In this document: one piece after another, positions 41,862 to 45,052 of the stretch
Layout: each line of letters opens with the position of its first letter
Numbering within the stretch: position 1 is the first letter of the stretch
Source: a virus
DNA length: 45,052 nucleotides
Virus record (IMG/VR): IMGVR_UViG_3300048592_001028
Coordinates: 1 to 45,052 of that record
Direction: 5' to 3' (one strand)
Translations under genes and position numbers: made by a program
The notes under the pieces: model-generated
Seen by the model: the letters and a program-made list of their open reading frames with translations, nothing else
The model's database searches: none
Told to the model about the DNA's origin: nothing

Positions 41862-42725
41862 CTAGGCACTGTCCCCATTAACCGACGATAGCGTTTGCTT
41901 GGCGGCGCGAGTGCTGATTCAACCTTCCTGAAGAGGGAGGGTGAGATGCGCCGGCATGAACTGTCTGACGAGGAATGGGCGATCATCCAGCCGCTGCTGC
42001 CGCAGAAGTCGCGGGGCGTGCCGCGGGTGGACGACCGCCGGGTGATCAACGGCATCCTGTGGCGGTTCCGGACGGGCGCGCCGTGGCGGGACGTGCCGGA
42101 GCGCTACGGGCCGCGCACGACGCTCTACAACCGGTTCGTGCGATGGCGGGCGGCGGGGGTGTGGGACCGGCTTCTGGATGCGGTGTCAGCGGCTTACGAC
42201 GGCGACATCGTGATGATCGACAGCTCCTGCGTCCGCGTCCACCAGCATGGGGCAGCGGCAAAAAGGGGGGCCCCGAGGCCGGTGGGGATCGTTGCATGGG
42301 ACGTTCACGCGGCGGGCTGACCACCAAGATCCACGCCCTCGTGGACGCCGAGGGCCGCACCGTGAAGATCGCGCTCACCGCGGGACAGGCGGGCGACGCC
42401 CCCGCCGCCGAGCAGATGCTGCCCCTCGTCGCGCCCGGCGCCACCCTGATCGCCGACCGCGCCTACGACACCAACGCCATCCGCGACGCCTGCGCGGAGA
42501 AGAAAGCCTGGGCCAACATCCCGCCCCGCACCATCCGAAAGGACGCCTTCGCCTTCAGTCCGTGGGTCTACAAGCAGCGCAACCTCGTCGAGCGCTTCTT
42601 CAACCGTATCAAGCAGTTCAGAGGCCTCGCCACCCGATACGACCGATCCCCGGACAACTTGCTCGCTGCAATCAAGATCGCCGCAATCCGAATATGGATT
42701 GCAGCGAAATGAGTCCGCACCCTAG
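41862..42725 (+). mobile_element. IS5-family (IS427-like) insertion sequence
   Basis: About 860 bp, the usual IS427-group size, with a two-frame transposase. Both ends carry CTAG (41862-41865 and 42722-42725), a typical target duplication for the group, and the outer sequences form an imperfect inverted repeat (GGCACTGTCCCCATT against GGTGCGGACTCATT). It is inserted directly after the HTH gene stop and 2 bp before the LD-carboxypeptidase stop. Confidence 0.8.
41946..42712 (+). CDS. IS5/IS427-family transposase, two frames joined by -1 frameshift
   Basis: The upstream frame (41946-42320) encodes the DUF4096-like N-terminal part (MRRHELSDEEWAIIQPLLP, APWRDVPERYG) and the first catalytic Asp in IVMIDSSCVRVHQH. 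The downstream frame ends at 42712 and carries GRSRGGLTTKIHALVD, TLIADRAYDTNAIR (second Asp) and NLVERFFNRIKQFR (Glu), completing a DDE transposase of about 255 aa. The frames meet at A5G6 (42260-42270), read as GCA AAA AGG, where a -1 slip joins them. Programmed frameshifting is usual in this IS group, so the element may be functional. An AGAGGGAGGGTGAG leader precedes the ATG. Confidence 0.85.
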
Positions 42726-42726
42726 G

Positions 42727-43665
42727 TCAGGCTGCTGCCCGCCGCTGAAGACGCTTCTCCCAGAGGTCCCTGAATGTGAGCCGAACGGCGCTTTGGGTCA
42801 CCTCGACGGTGGTTTCGCAGCCAATCGGAAGGGTCAGTTGCCGATCCGTATGCCCGCATGGAAGCCCGAAGGCGATTGGCCCAGGGAAGTCATGGAAGTG
42901 ATTGTGTAAAACATCCTCAAAAAGCATCCCGAGGGAGTTGTCCGGTGACATTCCATCTTTCAGCTTCATATCCGCGAAGAGTATAGCGCTTGCTCGGTCC
43001 AGCACGCCGGCTCGGCGGAGATGAACAAGGGAGCGGTCCAACGAGTACATGAATTCATTCACATCCTCGAGCATGAGTATTGCCCCGTCGGGGACCGCAA
43101 GGCTGCGGGTGCCAGCCAACGCTCCAATGACAGAGATATTTCCGCCGTATAGAGGCCCACTGACCGTTCCTGAACGAAAATGAATGAAGTCGGGCGAATT
43201 CAGTGTGTATGAAAGAAGCTTGCCTTCGAGCAATGAGAAGAACCAATCGATAGAGTCCTTGTCGTGCTTCCGAGCGAGATCAACCGCCATTGGGCCGTGA
43301 AAGGTTGTGAAGCCTGACTGTGCTGCGACGTGCAGGAGCAGGTTGGTGATGTCACTGTAGCCGACGAGAATTTTCGGCCTCAAGGATTGCCCATCGAGAT
43401 GCGCAAGCAGGCGGCCACTTCCGTAGCCGCCGCGCGCTGCGACGATCGCTGCAATCTTGTCATCCCTGAACGCATCAAGCAGGTGTTCAGCGCGCCGGTG
43501 GTCGTCGGCTGCCATTCGGCCGAACTTCTCGTCTCCACCGCCAAAGATCTTGGCTCGATAGCCTCTCGCCTCAGCCAGGGCTGCGAAGCCATCTAACACG
43601 TCGGTGCCCGTTGCTGACGCGGGGCTCACGACGGCGATCGTATCGCCAGGGACAAGGGGGCGCAT
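42727..43665 (-). CDS. LD-carboxypeptidase (S66 family, MccF/LdcA-like)
   Basis: A 312-aa S66 serine peptidase. LVPGDTIAVVSPAS opens the fold, ARGGYGSGRLL and ILVGYSDITNLLLH carry the nucleophile Ser in GYSD, EDVNEFMYSLDR gives the Glu region and FGLPCGHTDRQLTLPIG the catalytic His. Family members remove the terminal D-Ala from muropeptides or, as MccF, inactivate microcin C-like nucleotide-peptide toxins. The start at 43665 is backed by GGAG; the much longer open frame upstream is non-coding. It stands alone beside the IS. Confidence 0.88.
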   Translation of the reverse strand: MRPLVPGDTIAVVSPASATGTDVLDGFAALAEARGYRAKIFGGGDEKFGRMAADDHRRAEHLLDAFRDDKIAAIVAARGGYGSGRLLAHLDGQSLRPKILVGYSDITNLLLHVAAQSGFTTFHGPMAVDLARKHDKDSIDWFFSLLEGKLLSYTLNSPDFIHFRSGTVSGPLYGGNISVIGALAGTRSLAVPDGAILMLEDVNEFMYSLDRSLVHLRRAGVLDRASAILFADMKLKDGMSPDNSLGMLFEDVLHNHFHDFPGPIAFGLPCGHTDRQLTLPIGCETTVEVTQSAVRLTFRDLWEKRLQRRAAA

Positions 43666-44019
43666 GACATCTCCGCTCAGTTTCTGCCTGCCTCTCCACT
43701 CGGTCTCGCGCGAGCGGCTGACAAGGAAACTACGCTTTTCGTTCGAGAACGACAGCACCAACATCCGGTCAGTTTGGGTGCAATAGGTCCAGAAAGGGAC
43801 AGTTCGGTCACTCGTGCCCATCCGTCCCGGACTGAGGTCATTGCGACCTTTCGAGGTCAGTAAGACGCCATCTCTGCGATCTATGGTGCTGCAGAAACGG
43901 ACAGAAGAAGGTCCAAGCTTCGCAAAGCTGGCGTTTAACTGTCCACCGGTAAGGCGCATCTTAAGGTCATCAAGGAGGCAAGGCAATGACGCCAAGCCAA
44001 AAATGCAAAGGACTGAAAG
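43666..44019. other. Intergenic region between divergent genes
   Basis: 354 bp between the LD-carboxypeptidase and the exported protein, which should hold both promoters. A near-repeat, CAGAAAGGGACAG (43790-43802) and CAGAAACGGACAG (43892-43904), is present. I see no gene or clear promoter box in it. Confidence 0.4.
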
Positions 44020-44457
44020 ATGCGTACCAAGATTATCTTCTCCGCGGCCGCCTTCTTTGCTGCATTCGGCGCATCCAACGCCCATGCTTGCTCCTCCGGG
44101 TTCCTCGCTGATCTTGCGTGCCGGGCAGGTATCATTGATCAGCGGACCGCGAACACGCTGGACGGAATCCATGCTGGGCTCGGCAATCCTCTGGATCATG
44201 CGGCTCCGGCAATCGCGGAGTGGGCGGTGCCGGGCTCAGGTGCGATCATCGGTGGCGTTCAGCAGCTGAACAGCTTTGGCGGCACTCTCGGCGGGGGCTT
44301 CCAGCCTGCACCCGCGGCCCGGCCGATGCCGGAAATGGGGAACTACTGCCTGACACCTTCTGGCGAGTATGGCCCTGGGCCGGTCTATCCGGTTGGGTCC
44401 TCCTGCGCCGTCGACCATGGCTTCCTCGGCGTTGAGTTTGGGTATGTGATCCGCTGA
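44020..44457 (+). CDS. Small exported protein
   Basis: A 145-aa protein with a clear signal peptide (MRTKIIFSAAAFFAAFGASN, cleavage after AHA). The mature part begins with Cys-containing CSSGFLADLACRAGIID and has a C-terminal half with a second Cys pair (NYCLTPSGEYG, GSSCAVDHGFLG), so disulfides are likely. Function is unknown. AAAGGAC precedes the ATG. It is followed by a hairpin and by transposon remnants. Confidence 0.72.
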   Translation: MRTKIIFSAAAFFAAFGASNAHACSSGFLADLACRAGIIDQRTANTLDGIHAGLGNPLDHAAPAIAEWAVPGSGAIIGGVQQLNSFGGTLGGGFQPAPAARPMPEMGNYCLTPSGEYGPGPVYPVGSSCAVDHGFLGVEFGYVIR

Positions 44458-44473
44458 GTGTCGATGTCTCCAG

Positions 44474-44494
44474 AAGGAAGGATCTCCCTTCCTT
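44474..44494 (+). terminator. Hairpin after the exported protein gene
   Basis: AAGGAAGG and CCTTCCTT form a perfect 8-bp stem with loop ATCTC, 17 nt after the stop codon. There is no T-tract after it, so it is a probable but weak terminator. Confidence 0.5.
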
Positions 44495-44626
44495 CCGGAG
44501 GCTCGGAAGGGTGGAGACTGGATCATCCTCGAAGTGCCGCAAAGAGGCGAAAGCGTGCTGGTGCCCGAGGCCACCCTTGAGGCCGACCGTGACGGTTTGC
44601 GGATCTCGGCTGAGCTTGGGCACGGA

Positions 44627-44926
44627 TGTGCTCTGACCCCCGATCCTTCCTCCATCTGATACTGGAGTCCGGCCCGACAGAAGGACCGGACCATGAAGCG
44701 ATCGAAGTTCACCGAGGAGCAGATCATCGGGATCCTGCGGGAGCAGGAAGCCGGTGCGAAGACGGCGGAGCTGTGCCGCCGGCACGGGATCGGCAGCGCC
44801 ACGTTCTACGCTGGAAGGCCAAGTTCGGGGGGATGGAGGTGTCGGACGCGAAGCGGCTGAAGGCGCTCGAGGAGGAGAACGGCCGTCTGATATGAGGCGA
44901 TCGGGGATGTCGACAGACGGCAAAGA
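44627..44926 (+). mobile_element. Left-end fragment of an IS3-family element
   Basis: TGTGCTCTGACCCCC (44627-44641) looks like an IS3-family terminal repeat and is followed by the start of an orfA. The element stops at 44926, where an IS66 terminal sequence begins; orfB and the right end are missing. Confidence 0.65.
44693..44895 (+). pseudogene. IS3-family transposase orfA, frameshifted and truncated
   Basis: The frame from ATG 44693 reads MKRSKFTEEQIIGILREQEA, then CRRHGIGSATFYA, the HTH part of an IS3 orfA. After TTCTACG one base appears to be missing (the expected FYxWKAKFGGMEVSDAKRLK continues in another frame). Shortly after EEENGRLI the reading frame stops, where the leucine-zipper part of orfA should begin. 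It is therefore both frameshifted and truncated. Confidence 0.75.
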
Positions 44927-45052
44927 GTAAGCGTCCGGTCTGACCGCTATCGGTTCCAGCGCCATGGTAGCAGTTCATCGACCTTTGTGATCTTGTAGTC
45001 GGGGATGCGGGCGAGGGTGTCGGCGAGCCAGGCGTAGGGATCGACGGTATTG
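44927..45052 (-). mobile_element. End of an IS66-family element
   Basis: GTAAGCG at 44927-44933 is the usual terminal motif of IS66 elements and is followed within 20 bp by the end of a minus-strand IS66 transposase. It continues past the window edge. Confidence 0.7.
44947..45052 (-). CDS. IS66 family transposase, C-terminal end (partial)
   Basis: Only the last 34 residues are in the window: DPYAWLADTLARIPDYKITK followed by VDELLPWRWNR and a TAG stop. This is the characteristic C-terminus of IS66 transposases (TnpC). The 5' part is cut by the window edge. The gene lies just inside the element end at 44927. Confidence 0.82.
   Translation of the reverse strand, partial: NTVDPYAWLADTLARIPDYKITKVDELLPWRWNR

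Noticed and set aside
43666-44199. N-terminal extension of the LD-carboxypeptidase to 490 aa
   Set aside because: The S66 fold starts at 43665 with a good ribosome-binding site; the upstream part has no domain and overlaps the promoter of the divergent gene.
44527-44640. Open frame reading IILEVPQRGESVLVPE as a broken host gene
   Set aside because: It is too short to identify, has no start and runs into the IS3 end; it could be a remnant but nothing supports a specific gene.

Overview
The window is high-GC DNA with alphaproteobacterial features: gene transfer agent (GTA)-like tail-tip genes, DUF6362, DUF6441 and DUF2793 families, and overlapping ATGA/GTGA gene starts. This suggests a member of the Rhodobacterales (Rhodobacter/Paracoccus-like). 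Almost all of it reads as one integrated element: a lambda-like siphoprophage carrying accessory cargo, with degraded insertion-sequence-rich DNA at its right end. The left end is marked by a 3' half-copy of an initiator tRNA-Met gene (81-127, minus strand), the typical scar of an integrase that uses a tRNA 3' end. Its orientation puts the element to the right, with the intact tRNA expected beyond the right edge of the window.

Layout. (1) 309-7497, minus strand: a four-gene locus of TerY-like vWA protein, PP2C phosphatase, HhH/zinc-finger kinase and SF1 helicase-PLD nuclease. This matches the TerY-phosphorylation (TerY-P) triad known as an anti-phage module, with a DNA-processing partner, and lies between att and integrase. 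(2) 7711-12271: tyrosine integrase, a regulatory region rich in inverted repeats, an AlpA-like excisionase and a very short early operon. (3) 12508-14824: ParB-like protein, DNA methyltransferase and a compact PLP fold-type-II enzyme, overlapping end to end. (4) 14953-23951: lipoprotein, a minus-strand unknown, terminase, gpW-like protein, portal, fused protease-capsid and head-tail genes. (5) 23952-27501: an insertion coding for three exported proteins (lipoprotein, metzincin metalloprotease, trypsin-like protease with a collagen-like glycine-rich region). (6) Tail terminator, then a second insertion (exported thermonuclease plus a small gene, minus strand). (7) 28912-39974: tail tube, tail chaperone pair with a canonical -1 frameshift site, tape measure, four GTA-like tail-tip genes, a DUF2793 fibre ending in a C1q-like domain, and a small membrane protein. 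(8) 40041-45052: M15 endolysin with an apparently replaced C-terminus, a metallophosphoesterase fragment, an HTH regulator, an IS5/IS427-type element, an LD-carboxypeptidase, a small exported protein, a decayed IS3 orfA and the end of an IS66 element.

The structural genes form a nearly continuous plus-strand operon into which two accessory cassettes have been inserted on either side of the tail terminator. No CI-type repressor, primase or replicative helicase was recognised. The decayed right end and truncated endolysin raise doubt about whether the prophage is still inducible. The most novel candidates are the exported protease cassette inside the structural operon, the ParB/methyltransferase/PLP-enzyme trio, and the regulatory repeats beside the integrase and the ParB-like gene.
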